Origin: CAVSRC01 sp963762605
Lineage (GTDB): Bacteria; Pseudomonadota; Alphaproteobacteria; Rhizobiales; Kaistiaceae
DNA: 64,000 nucleotides
Direction of reading: 5' to 3'
Assembly (NCBI GenBank): GCA_963762605.1
Contig: CAVXLJ010000011.1
Span: 1 to 64,000, forward strand
Shown here: positions 1-7,584 of the stretch, piece after piece
How the letters are laid out: every line of letters starts with the position of its first letter
How positions within the stretch are numbered: position 1 is the stretch's first letter
Translations under genes and position numbers: made by a program
Notes under the pieces: generated by a model
What the model was told of the DNA's origin: nothing
Seen by the model: the letters and a program-made list of their open reading frames with translations, nothing else
Database searches by the model: none

Positions 1-132
1 AGCCGAACGCGCTTCCACGCCTCTGTTCAATGGCGCGATGCGTCCGCGGGCAGCCGCGGACGTGCTATAAGTAGTGTGTTCGAGCGGGGCTGCGAACGCA
101 GCACCTGCGTGCGTTCGTGCGTGAGGCGCGGC

Positions 133-1677
133 ATGACCGCGGGCGAGAACGGCTTAGCTTCGGGACGATCGCTGGACTGGGCCCGACCATCAGTCATCCT
201 TGGGCTCGCGGCGCTCGCTCTTCATCTGGCCGCCAACGGCAACTACGACTTCTTCCGCGACGAGCTGTATTTCATCGTCTGTGGGCAGCACCCGGCCTGG
301 GGTTATGTCGATCAGCCGCCGCTGGTGCCTTTGCTGGCGGCCGGGTCATACGCGCTCAGCGGCGGTGTCCTGCTGGCGTTCCGATTGTTGCCGGCGCTGG
401 CACTCGCGGCCACGGTCGCGCTGACGGCGGAGTTCGCGCGCGTCATCGGTGGCGGACGCTTCGCCCAATGGCTGGCGGGCCTCTGCGCCCTGGTCGCCCC
501 TGTCTTCCTCATCGAGGGCGTGCTGTTCTCCACCGACACCTTCCAGGCACTGACCTGGCTCGGCCTGGCCTGGGTTCTGGTGCGCCTGGAGCAGACGGGT
601 GACGAGCGCCTCTGGCTCGTCTTCGGCCTGATCACCGGCTTCAGCCTCGAAACCAAGTATGCGATCGCCTTCTTCCTCGTTGCGCTCGCGATCGGGCTGC
701 TCGCCACGCCGCAACGCAAGTCGCTACTGCACCCCTGGGTCTATCTGGGCGCGCTCGTCGCCGCGGTCATGGTGCTGCCCAATGTGCTCTGGCAGCAGGC
801 CAATGGCTGGCCATTCCTCGAACTGGGGCGGGCCGCCGTGAGCGGCAAGAACGCCGTGCTGTCGCCGCTCGCCTATTTCGCGCAGCAGGTTCTCCAGGTC
901 GGTCCCCTCGGCATGGTCGTGGTGCTGTGCGGGCTCTATGCCGGCATCGTCCGCCCGCGATTCATGACGGCACGCGCGCTGGCGATCGCGTGGCTCGTCC
1001 TGTTCGTGATCTTCGTTACCGAGCACGGCAAGCCCTATTACCTGGCGCCGATCTATCCCGCGCTGCTGGCCTTCGGCGCACAGCGGGTCGAGCACTGGCT
1101 GGGCAAGGCGGTCGCGCGCGGTGCCGCGCTGGCGAGCATCGTCGTGCTGGGAGTGCTGATGGCACCACTGGCCTTGCCGATCCTGCCGGTCGACACGCTC
1201 ATCCGCTATCAGCAGATGCTCGGCGGTCCGGCGCCCGCCACCGGCGAGCGCCTGAAGACCGGCGTGCTACCGCAATATTTCGCAGACATGTTCGGCTGGC
1301 GCGAAATGGCGGCGAAGGTCGCGGAGGTCTATCGCTCACTGCCCGCCGAGGAACAGAAACGCGCCGTGTTCTTCGGGAACAATTACGGCGAAGCCGCCGC
1401 GATCGACGTCTATGGCCGCGGCCTCGGCCTGCCGCCGGCGATCAGCGGCCACAACAACTATTATCTCTGGGGCCCGCGCGGTCACGACGGCAGCGTCATC
1501 ATCATCATTGGCGGAGACGCCGGCCGTTATGCCGGCTTGTTCCGCTCGTACCGCGTCGCCGGCCGGATCGACTCGCCCTATGCGATGCCATACGAAACGA
1601 ACCAGCCGATCTATGTTCTGTACGGGTTGAAGACGCCGCTCGACAGGGACTGGCCGCAGGTCAAGCATTACGACTGA
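133..1677 (+). CDS. GT39/PMT-family membrane glycosyltransferase
   Basis: Predicted polytopic inner-membrane protein of about 514 residues resembling the ArnT/PMT (GT39) superfamily, which moves sugars from polyprenyl-phosphate donors to lipids or proteins on the periplasmic face. The early motif NYDFFRDELYF contains the acidic residues (D, RDE) expected in the first periplasmic loop, and WGYVDQPPLVPLL follows, as in GT39 proteins. Many hydrophobic helices come next, then a soluble C-terminal part of about 150 residues. The frame is open from a GTG at 76, but the ATG at 133 gives a more sensible N-terminus, because the upstream part is Cys/Arg-rich and unlike the family. It stands alone, with a convergent small gene downstream. 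Donor and acceptor cannot be told from sequence. Confidence 0.8.
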   Translation: MTAGENGLASGRSLDWARPSVILGLAALALHLAANGNYDFFRDELYFIVCGQHPAWGYVDQPPLVPLLAAGSYALSGGVLLAFRLLPALALAATVALTAEFARVIGGGRFAQWLAGLCALVAPVFLIEGVLFSTDTFQALTWLGLAWVLVRLEQTGDERLWLVFGLITGFSLETKYAIAFFLVALAIGLLATPQRKSLLHPWVYLGALVAAVMVLPNVLWQQANGWPFLELGRAAVSGKNAVLSPLAYFAQQVLQVGPLGMVVVLCGLYAGIVRPRFMTARALAIAWLVLFVIFVTEHGKPYYLAPIYPALLAFGAQRVEHWLGKAVARGAALASIVVLGVLMAPLALPILPVDTLIRYQQMLGGPAPATGERLKTGVLPQYFADMFGWREMAAKVAEVYRSLPAEEQKRAVFFGNNYGEAAAIDVYGRGLGLPPAISGHNNYYLWGPRGHDGSVIIIIGGDAGRYAGLFRSYRVAGRIDSPYAMPYETNQPIYVLYGLKTPLDRDWPQVKHYD

Positions 1678-1725
1678 ATGGCGTCGCGGACCGAGCCGGG
1701 GGATATCAATAAGCCGGATAAAGAA

Positions 1726-1754
1726 CCGCCGACCCTTGGGGTGAGGGCCGGCGG
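1726..1754 (-). terminator. Possible intrinsic terminator for the minus-strand small gene
   Basis: An 11-bp stem with one mismatch (CCGCCGACCCT pairing with AGGGCCGGCGG) and a 7-base loop lies between the glycosyltransferase and the convergent small exported gene. Read on the minus strand it is followed by a T-rich stretch (TTCTTT), so it would mainly end transcription of the gene at 1788-2009. Confidence 0.45.
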
Positions 1755-1787
1755 CAGGGGACGGGGCGGTCAGGTTGGGAGGTCAGG

Positions 1788-2009
1788 CTAGTTCACGGGA
1801 ACGCGGGCCAGTTCGGACACCCCGTCGTGGCGGATCTCGACGGTGATGGTGTCGGCGGCGGGGATGGCGGTGGCCGCGATCGGCAGGCGGTCGCCCTTCG
1901 GGGCCACGGCGGACTGATGGTCCGCGACGATGGCGGCGCTGGCGAAGCCGACGGCGAGCGTCGCTGCCAGGCTGGTTGCCAGAATGGTCGAGTGAAGCTT
2001 GAGGCTCAT
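1788..2009 (-). CDS. Small exported protein of unknown function
   Basis: A 73-residue protein with a clear signal peptide: MSLKLHS, then a hydrophobic core, then the cleavage-like site FASA-A near residue 26. The mature part is only about 47 residues and ends in a short hydrophobic strand (VSELARVPVN). There is no Cys and no motif I recognise. An AAGGAG ribosome site lies about 8 bases upstream of the ATG. It follows another small exported gene on the same strand, 127 bp apart, so the two may be co-expressed. Function unknown; probably periplasmic. Confidence 0.6.
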   Translation of the reverse strand: MSLKLHSTILATSLAATLAVGFASAAIVADHQSAVAPKGDRLPIAATAIPAADTITVEIRHDGVSELARVPVN

Positions 2010-2136
2010 CTCTCGTCTCCTTCGCTTTCCCGTGCCGTTTACCTTGCGCTATTCAACACCAGTCAAGCTGAACGGTTCCGGAGGGACGCGTTCATCAGGC
2101 GTTCAGCGAGGCGGCAGCGATTTGGCGAATTCGGGG

Positions 2137-2397
2137 CTAGTTGAAGGCAAGCGCGAAGCGCTCGCCCATGGTTTCGGGCGCCGACACCGCCGCGCGGGTG
2201 GCGACCGTGCGCACCGTGCGGTCCTTGTCCACACCTGCCAGGCAATCGGCCGGAATCATTGGCCAGGTGGCCTGGGCGCAGGCCGGGGCGAGGCTCGCTT
2301 CCTTGCTCTGACCGCTCATCGACAGGCCGGTCAGCCCGGCGGCAACGGTGACCGCGAAGGCCAGTGCCAACAAGAAGCTGCGTGTGTTCGTGTTCAT
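2137..2397 (-). CDS. Small exported Cys-containing protein of unknown function
   Basis: The chosen start (ATG at 2397, preceded by GAGGAT) gives 86 residues: MNTNTR, a hydrophobic segment (FLLALAFAVTVAAGLTGL), then a short exported domain with two cysteines (APACAQ and ADCLAG) that could form a disulfide, and the segment DKDRTVRTVATR. A longer reading from 2487 adds 30 residues of low-quality N-terminus and would hide the signal peptide. The layout (signal peptide, short Cys pair, charged tail) recurs among small rhizobial secreted proteins. No function can be assigned. It lies upstream of the similar-sized gene at 1788-2009. Confidence 0.6.
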   Translation of the reverse strand: MNTNTRSFLLALAFAVTVAAGLTGLSMSGQSKEASLAPACAQATWPMIPADCLAGVDKDRTVRTVATRAAVSAPETMGERFALAFN

Positions 2398-2479
2398 CGT
2401 CGGATCCTCGTCAAAGGTTCCGGGTGGCCTCGGGGCCGCTCGTCTTGAGCCTGAGATAGGTCTGCCCGCGAGGTTTCGC

Positions 2480-2495
2480 TGTGACACTGATCACA
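2480..2495. promoter_or_regulatory. Perfect CRP-type palindrome
   Basis: TGTGACACTGATCACA matches the classical CRP/FNR-superfamily operator TGTGA-N6-TCACA at every half-site base. It lies between the divergent small exported gene (start 2397, minus) and coaD (start 2626, plus), in a locally AT-rich stretch. It is 83 bp from the minus-strand start and 131 bp from the coaD start. Which regulator binds it in this organism is inference. Confidence 0.45.
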
Positions 2496-2625
2496 AAACG
2501 TAAGTATTTGATGAAACGGATAATTTCCATAAAAATGGACGAGCAGAGGGCGCCGCCGCGCTTGCTCCCGGCATGGGCGGCGCGCTATGACATCGAGCGC
2601 CGGACCGAGACGGAAGCGACCACCC

Positions 2626-3126
2626 ATGACCCGTATTGCCTTTTATCCCGGCACCTTCGACCCGGTGACCAACGGACACGTGGACATTTTGCAAGGCGCA
2701 GTGGCGCTTGCCGACGAGGTCGTGGTGGGCGTCGGGATCAATGCCGGCAAATCGCCGATGTTCACGATCGACGAGCGGCTGAAGATGGTGCGCGACATGA
2801 TTGCCGGCCTCGGCCGCAAGACGAGCCCGCGGGCGACGGCAATAGCCTTCGACGGGCTGGCGGTTGATGCCGGGCGCAAGGCCGGCGCGACCATGCTGAT
2901 CCGCGGCCTGCGCGACGCCAGCGATTTCGACTACGAGATGCAGATGGCCGGCATGAACTGCACCATGGCGCCGGGGATGCGCACGGTGTTCCTGCCGGCA
3001 TCGCCCGCGGCGCGCCACATCACCGCCACGCTTGTGCGCCAGATCGCTTCCATGGGCGGCGATGTTTCGGCTTTCGTGCCGAACAGCGTCGCCCGGCGCA
3101 TCGCGCGCAAGTTCAACAAGGCCTGA
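2626..3126 (+). CDS. coaD: Phosphopantetheine adenylyltransferase
   Basis: CoaD transfers AMP from ATP to 4'-phosphopantetheine, giving dephospho-CoA in the cytoplasm (penultimate CoA step). The 166-residue length is normal. The N-terminus MTRIAFYPGTFDPVTNGHVDI carries the nucleotidyltransferase T/HxGH signature as TNGH. The C-terminal half has the RGLRDASDFDYEMQM segment typical of the family and HITATLVRQIA, equivalent to the SSSxVR loop. An upstream in-frame ATG at 2587 would add 13 residues with no family match, so 2626 is preferred. It opens the co-oriented run coaD - cyclophilin - cyclophilin - (insert) - queA - tgt. Confidence 0.95.
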   Translation: MTRIAFYPGTFDPVTNGHVDILQGAVALADEVVVGVGINAGKSPMFTIDERLKMVRDMIAGLGRKTSPRATAIAFDGLAVDAGRKAGATMLIRGLRDASDFDYEMQMAGMNCTMAPGMRTVFLPASPAARHITATLVRQIASMGGDVSAFVPNSVARRIARKFNKA

Positions 3127-3223
3127 TCGCGACGGCGTGGGCCGGAAACACATGGACAATGCCGCCGATTGCGGTATGTCCGTCCGCGGCTGCGACGCCG
3201 CTCAACAGGAACAGGGCCCCAGG

Positions 3224-3778
3224 ATGCTCATTCGGATTGCCGCGGCGTTGGTCGCCGCGTTGGTGCTGATGCCGATCTCGGCTTCCGCGCAACAGACGCT
3301 CGATCCCGAGAATACGATCTACATGGATCTCCCCGCCGGCCGGGTGGTGATCAAGCTGCTGCCGGAGGTGGCGCCCAACCATGTTGCGCGGATCAAAACG
3401 CTGACCCGCATGGGCTTCTACAACGGCACGCCGTTCCATCGCGTCATCCCCGGCTTCATGGCCCAGGGCGGCGACCCGACCGGTACCGGCCAGGGCGGCT
3501 CGAAGCTGCCCGACCTGAAAGCCGAGTTCAGCAATGTACCCTTCACCCGCGGCACGGTGGGCATGGCGCGCACCCAGGATCCCAATTCGGCCAATTCGCA
3601 GTTCTTCATCTGCTTCGCCGATGCGTCCTGGCTGAACGGCCAGTACACGGTGTGGGGCCAGGTGGTGTCGGGCATGGAATATGTCGACGCGCTGAAGAAG
3701 GGTGACGGCCAGAGCGGCATGGTCCAGAACCCCGACCGCATCATCAAGATGCAGGTCGCCGCCGACGTGAAGAAATAG
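3224..3778 (+). CDS. Periplasmic cyclophilin-type peptidyl-prolyl isomerase
   Basis: A cyclophilin catalysing cis-trans isomerisation of X-Pro bonds. The 184-residue product begins with a signal peptide (MLIRIAAALVAALVLMPISASA, cut before QQ), so it should act in the periplasm. Cyclophilin landmarks follow: FHRVIPGFMAQGGDPTGTG (catalytic Arg and the Phe-Met-Gln segment), then GTVGMARTQDPNSANSQFFI and LNGQYTVWGQVVSGM. The ATG at 3224 is preceded by CCCAGG; upstream in-frame starts would bury the signal peptide. A cytoplasmic paralogue follows 21 bp downstream, a compartment-paired duplication common in rhizobia. Confidence 0.92.
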   Translation: MLIRIAAALVAALVLMPISASAQQTLDPENTIYMDLPAGRVVIKLLPEVAPNHVARIKTLTRMGFYNGTPFHRVIPGFMAQGGDPTGTGQGGSKLPDLKAEFSNVPFTRGTVGMARTQDPNSANSQFFICFADASWLNGQYTVWGQVVSGMEYVDALKKGDGQSGMVQNPDRIIKMQVAADVKK

Positions 3779-3799
3779 AAGAAACGCAAAGGAGACCTC

Positions 3800-4264
3800 A
3801 TGGCCGACGACAAGGAAAACACGCTGCTGATGGAAACCACGACGGGCAGCATCGTCATCCAGATGCGCCCGGACCTGGCGCCCGGGCACGTGGCGCGCAT
3901 CAAGGAGCTGGTGCGCCAGGGCTTCTACGACGGCGTCGTGTTCCACCGCGTGATCGACGGCTTCATGGCGCAGACCGGCGACCCCACCGGCACCGGCTCG
4001 GGCGGCTCGGGCCGGAAGCTCAAGGCCGAGTTCAGCAAGGAGCCGCATGTGCGCGGCACCGTGTCGATGGCCCGCGCGCAGAACCCGGATTCGGGCGACA
4101 GCCAGTTCTTCATCTGCTTCGCCGACGCCCGCTTCCTCGACGGCCAGTACACGGTCTGGGGACAGGTCACCTCCGGCATGGACGCGGTCGACAAGATCAA
4201 GCGCGGCGAGCCGGTCAAGACCCCCGACAAGATCGTCAGCGTGAAGGTGGCGGCGGACGCCTGA
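3800..4264 (+). CDS. ppiB: Cytoplasmic cyclophilin-type peptidyl-prolyl isomerase
   Basis: A 154-residue cyclophilin without a signal peptide, hence cytoplasmic. It carries FHRVIDGFMAQTGDPTGTG, the single-domain cyclophilin core, GTVSMARAQNPDSGDSQFFI, and the Trp of the active site in GQYTVWGQV. AAGGAG precedes the ATG by 7 bases. Sequence and position show it is a paralogue of the exported cyclophilin just upstream; the two likely share a transcript. Confidence 0.92.
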   Translation: MADDKENTLLMETTTGSIVIQMRPDLAPGHVARIKELVRQGFYDGVVFHRVIDGFMAQTGDPTGTGSGGSGRKLKAEFSKEPHVRGTVSMARAQNPDSGDSQFFICFADARFLDGQYTVWGQVTSGMDAVDKIKRGEPVKTPDKIVSVKVAADA

Positions 4265-4338
4265 GGCGTTCGGGCGCACCACCTCGCGGGAGCTCGGCGG
4301 TGCTATAGTACCGCCGCACTTTTCCGTGGGGCGAACCT

Positions 4339-4773
4339 ATGAGCGATCCATCAGGCGGGCCGGGCGGTCCGCAGCCGGACTGGCGCCAACAGCGCCGGGA
4401 GGAGAGGCGTGCGCGCCGTGACGAGCGGCGCGAGATGATCTGGGGGCCGGGCGGCGCCTGGATCGGAGGGCTGATCCTGGTCGGCCTCGGCATCCTGTTT
4501 CTCTTGCAGAATTTCGGGGTACCGATTCCGGACAAGTGGTGGACCGTTTTTCTGGTGCTGCCCGGCCTTGCGGCATTGTGGCAGGCTTGGCGCATGTATC
4601 AGCACGAGGGCCGGCTGAGCCGCGCGGCAACCGGCACGGCGGTTGGCGGGGCCGTGCTGGTGGTGCTCGGCGCCTCGTTCTTCTTCGGCTTCAACTGGGG
4701 CAATCTCTGGCCGCTGATCCTGATCGCGCTCGGCGTCGTCGTCATTTTCGGCAGCAACCGACGGGGCGCCTGA
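4339..4773 (+). CDS. Small membrane protein, LiaI/LiaF-type transmembrane region
   Basis: A 144-residue protein with a charged Arg/Glu-rich N-terminus (about residues 1-35, RREERRARRDERRE) followed by four hydrophobic helices: WIGGLILVGLGILFLLQNF, WWTVFLVLPGLAALW, TAVGGAVLVVLGASFFF and LWPLILIALGVVVIF. The repeated G-x-x-L-I-x-x-G pattern resembles the LiaI/LiaF/DUF5668 type of membrane region found in envelope-stress proteins, but there is no extra domain to settle function. It ends just before a pair of minus-strand genes. Confidence 0.6.
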   Translation: MSDPSGGPGGPQPDWRQQRREERRARRDERREMIWGPGGAWIGGLILVGLGILFLLQNFGVPIPDKWWTVFLVLPGLAALWQAWRMYQHEGRLSRAATGTAVGGAVLVVLGASFFFGFNWGNLWPLILIALGVVVIFGSNRRGA

Positions 4774-4900
4774 GGCCACGCTGCTGGAAATGGTGGAGGT
4801 CATGACCACCATATCGACCTGGCGCCGGGCGCTGATAAAGGGCGGCATCTCAAGCTCGGTGGCCCCACATGGCGCCATTCGGCGAGCCCTGACGCGGCAA

Positions 4901-5344
4901 TCAGACGGGAATCACGCCTTCCGCGTGGCCCCCGTTTGGTTGTTGGCCGAGCAAGAACCGCAACAGATCTGCCAACGTGTTGCCGGCATAGGCGAAAAGA
5001 TCAGAAAGCGTGACATGATATTTGTACAGGAAAATAGCGCTAACGATCAGATTCACAACTGACACCAAGGCAATCCATTCATATGCGCGCTCGTTTCGAC
5101 GCAAATATGAAATTGACGCCGCAAGACTGACCAGCGGTGGAACGATAACGAATGGGATCACCGCGCACGCCCAAAGGAAATGTTGTGCACCAATCCTTCT
5201 AGGGAGTGGCGAAAGCCAACGCTCCACAGTCGCGCGTGTTCTCAATCGCGCGCGGCTGACGCCAAACTCAACAGCCGCCAACGTTCCGCAGTGCGGGCAT
5301 ACGGAACGGCCCTGCAAATCAGCACCGCAGGTCGGGCAACGCAT
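4901..5344 (-). CDS. Zinc-ribbon membrane protein
   Basis: A 147-residue protein whose first 20 residues form a zinc ribbon: CPTCGADLQGRSVCPHCG, two CxxC knuckles. About 30 basic residues and two or three transmembrane segments follow (FLWACAVIPFVIVPPLVSLA, YEWIALVSVVNLIVSAIF, and a weaker one near LADLLRFLLG). Zinc-ribbon plus membrane proteins of this kind often lack known function. The start lies 6 bp after the stop of the GYF_2-TM2 gene upstream on the same strand, so the two very likely form an operon. Base composition is visibly AT-richer than the surrounding housekeeping genes, pointing to acquisition. Confidence 0.7.
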   Translation of the reverse strand: MRCPTCGADLQGRSVCPHCGTLAAVEFGVSRARLRTRATVERWLSPLPRRIGAQHFLWACAVIPFVIVPPLVSLAASISYLRRNERAYEWIALVSVVNLIVSAIFLYKYHVTLSDLFAYAGNTLADLLRFLLGQQPNGGHAEGVIPV

Positions 5345-5350
5345 CGTCGG

Positions 5351-5989
5351 TCACATCAAACCAGCGAGAATCCGCTGCTGATAGCGGAGGTTCATTGTCT
5401 TGGCTGTGTGGTAGGCGTCAATCATCGACCAGATCCAGATGACCCATCCGAGCAAAACGAACCACGCCAGGATTGATCCGATGAGCATCAGTATGCCTTT
5501 GCCGACCTGTCCATTGTACATCTGTCCAATACCGCAGAAGAGCAGTGAGAGAAGCAGCGCGATACCGGGAGATTTCGCCGCCGCACCTTCGGTGTTCAAT
5601 AGCAGGGCTGCTTGGGCCAAATTGGGCGACGATGTTGTATTGGTCACCTGAACCACTGTCTGGCCCTCGCCCTTGATGGTCGAGACTTGCGGTTCGGAGT
5701 TGTGCTTCTTTGTCACGAACAAAGAGCCGAGCAATGGGTCGCTCTTCGCGGGAGTCCAAGCGTTGCCCCCTTCCGGGCAAACAAAATCAGATTCCAATAT
5801 TTGCCCGGTGCCAATCATACGACCGATTTCATGGCCGCTGTAGGGGCCGTAACTTTTGCCGTCGATGTGAGCGTACCAATTCTTGTCTAGCGGATGGGGT
5901 GGCAGCGGAATGTCCTGAGCTGCGCGCATGGGGATCCCTTCGCCGCCTCTTCGGCGAGGAGAAGTCGGCATTCCATTGTCACTAGGCAT
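5351..5989 (-). CDS. GYF_2 - TM2 domain membrane protein
   Basis: Two domains are visible. The GYF_2-like fold starts at WYAHIDGKSYGPYSGHEIGRM and includes W...GPYS and TPAKSDPLL. A C-terminal TM2 domain carries two helices and the signature G-I-x-L-L-L-S-L-L-F-C-G-I-G-Q-M-Y-N-G-Q, ending WSMIDAYHTAK. GYF_2 domains typically bind short proline-containing peptides; TM2 is a two-helix membrane anchor of uncertain role. The start used is the ATG at 5989 (about 212 residues); the frame stays open to 6049, and a later Met precedes APHPLDKNWY. It sits directly upstream of the zinc-ribbon membrane gene. The AT-rich composition differs from its neighbours. Substrate or partner unknown. Confidence 0.72.
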   Translation of the reverse strand: MPSDNGMPTSPRRRGGEGIPMRAAQDIPLPPHPLDKNWYAHIDGKSYGPYSGHEIGRMIGTGQILESDFVCPEGGNAWTPAKSDPLLGSLFVTKKHNSEPQVSTIKGEGQTVVQVTNTTSSPNLAQAALLLNTEGAAAKSPGIALLLSLLFCGIGQMYNGQVGKGILMLIGSILAWFVLLGWVIWIWSMIDAYHTAKTMNLRYQQRILAGLM

Positions 5990-6179
5990 TTTCAGTCCCC
6001 AACGAACAGTTTCCCCAGGGTCATCTTCGGCTGCAATGGGGGGTTGCACAAGGCTTCTTTTGCCACACCCGTGGCATGGTCACGCCACTGGCGTTGTCGG
6101 TTGCGTTCATGGCTGCGACGCCGGAAATGGCGCCAAAGAGGCGCTTCCTTCCCGTCGCGGATGCGGCTAGGAAGCCGCG

Positions 6180-7271
6180 ATGCGCGTTGACCTGTTCGAT
6201 TTCGACCTGCCCGAGGAGTGCATTGCGCTCCGCCCGAAGACGCCGCGCGACGCGGCCCGCCTGCTGGTGGTCAAGCCGGGGGAGGGGCTTGCCGACCGCA
6301 CCGTCCGCGAGCTCCCCGATCTGCTCAGGCCCGGCGACGCGCTGGTGCTGAACGACACTAAAGTGATCCCGGCACGGCTTGTCGGCGAGCGCATCCGCGA
6401 CGGCAGCATTGCCCATGTCGAGGCGACGCTGACCCGGCGCACGGCGCCCTCGCGCTGGGAGGCACTGGCGCGGCCGGCGAAGCGCCTGGCGATCGGCGAC
6501 CGCATCCGCTTCGGCGCCACGCACGACATCGGCGACAATGCCTGCCTCATCGGCACGCTCGACGCGACGGTGATCGACCGCGGCGAGGCGGGCGAAGTGT
6601 TCCTGAGCTTCGACCTGTCGGGCCCGGCGCTCGACGAGGCGCTAGCCAATGTCGGCGCCGCGCCGTTGCCGCCCTACATCGCCACCCGACGGGCGCCGGA
6701 CGAGGCCGACAGGCGCGACTACCAGACGCTCTACGCCCGCGAGGACGGCGCTGTTGCGGCGCCGACCGCCGGGCTGCATTTCACCGATGGGCTGTTCGCG
6801 CGTCTGGCCGAAGCCGGCGTCAGCCGCGCCATGGTGACGCTGCACGTCGGCGCCGGCACCTTTCTGCCGGTGAAGAGCGAGGACACCGAAGACCATCACA
6901 TGCATGCCGAGAGCGGCACGGTGAGCGCCGAGACGGCGCAAGCGCTGAACGCCGTACGCGCGGCCGGCGGGCGCATCGTGGCGGTCGGCACGACCTCGCT
7001 GAGGCTGCTGGAAAGCGCGGCCGACGAAGACGGCACGATCCGGCCGTTCGCCGGCGATACCTCGATCTTCATCACGCCGGGCTACCGCTTCAAGGCGGTC
7101 GACCTGCTGATGACCAACTTCCACCTGCCGCGCTCGACCCTGGTCATGCTGGTCTCGGCGTTTTCCGGTCGCCAGACGATGCTTGCCGCCTACCGGCACG
7201 CGATCGCAGAGCACTATCGCTTTTATTCCTACGGCGACGCCTGCCTGCTCCATCCGGAGGGGGGGAGGTGA
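6180..7271 (+). CDS. queA: S-adenosylmethionine:tRNA ribosyltransferase-isomerase
   Basis: QueA transfers and rearranges the ribosyl group of SAM onto 7-aminomethyl-7-deazaguanine in tRNA, forming epoxyqueuosine. The 363-residue length is normal. Typical segments are seen: DLFDFDLPEECIALRP at the N-terminus, LVLNDTKVIPARL, APTAGLHFT, TLHVGAGTFLPV, and VGTTSLRLLES followed by TDIFITPGY-like TSIFITPGYRF. The start MRVDLFDF is used as in homologues. tgt, the enzyme for the first queuosine step in tRNA, lies downstream after a palindrome-rich spacer, so the two queuosine genes are paired as in many alphaproteobacteria. Confidence 0.95.
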   Translation: MRVDLFDFDLPEECIALRPKTPRDAARLLVVKPGEGLADRTVRELPDLLRPGDALVLNDTKVIPARLVGERIRDGSIAHVEATLTRRTAPSRWEALARPAKRLAIGDRIRFGATHDIGDNACLIGTLDATVIDRGEAGEVFLSFDLSGPALDEALANVGAAPLPPYIATRRAPDEADRRDYQTLYAREDGAVAAPTAGLHFTDGLFARLAEAGVSRAMVTLHVGAGTFLPVKSEDTEDHHMHAESGTVSAETAQALNAVRAAGGRIVAVGTTSLRLLESAADEDGTIRPFAGDTSIFITPGYRFKAVDLLMTNFHLPRSTLVMLVSAFSGRQTMLAAYRHAIAEHYRFYSYGDACLLHPEGGR

Positions 7272-7291
7272 ATTCGTACGGATCGGCTTGG

Positions 7292-7553
7292 CACCCACCC
7301 CTCCCCGGCACGGGGAGGGGGGACCACGCGCAGCGTGGTGGGTGGGGAGCCGTCGACCCCACCCGTCTCCTCGCTCCGCTCGGAGCCACCCTCGCCGAAG
7401 CGGGGAGGGTGGGAACATGCGGCAGCGGCTTTGACACCTCTCCCCAGGGGGGAGAGGTCGCGCCGAAGGCGCGGGTGAGGTGGCGCCGAGCACCCCGTCT
7501 TCTCCAGCCCGCCCTCACCCTGTCCCTCTCCCCAATGGGGAGAGGGGACGAAT
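7292..7553. repeat. Mosaic of rhizobial-type intergenic palindromes
   Basis: The queA-tgt spacer is packed with inverted repeats. A cruciform-like unit at 7292-7344 has outer arms CACCCACC / GGTGGGTG enclosing CCCCTCCCCG-gca-CGGGGAGGGG and CCACGC / GCGTGG. A second unit at 7437-7457 has CCTCTCCCC / GGGGAGAGG followed by GCGCC-gaa-GGCGC. A third at 7524-7546 has CCCTCTCCCC-aat-GGGGAGAGGG. Units of this look are scattered between genes in Hyphomicrobiales; they can fold in RNA and may be remnants of small mobile repeats. Copies elsewhere in the genome cannot be seen here. Confidence 0.7.
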
Positions 7554-7584
7554 ACGGCGGGTGCGGCGCGCGGGGGACGCTTCC

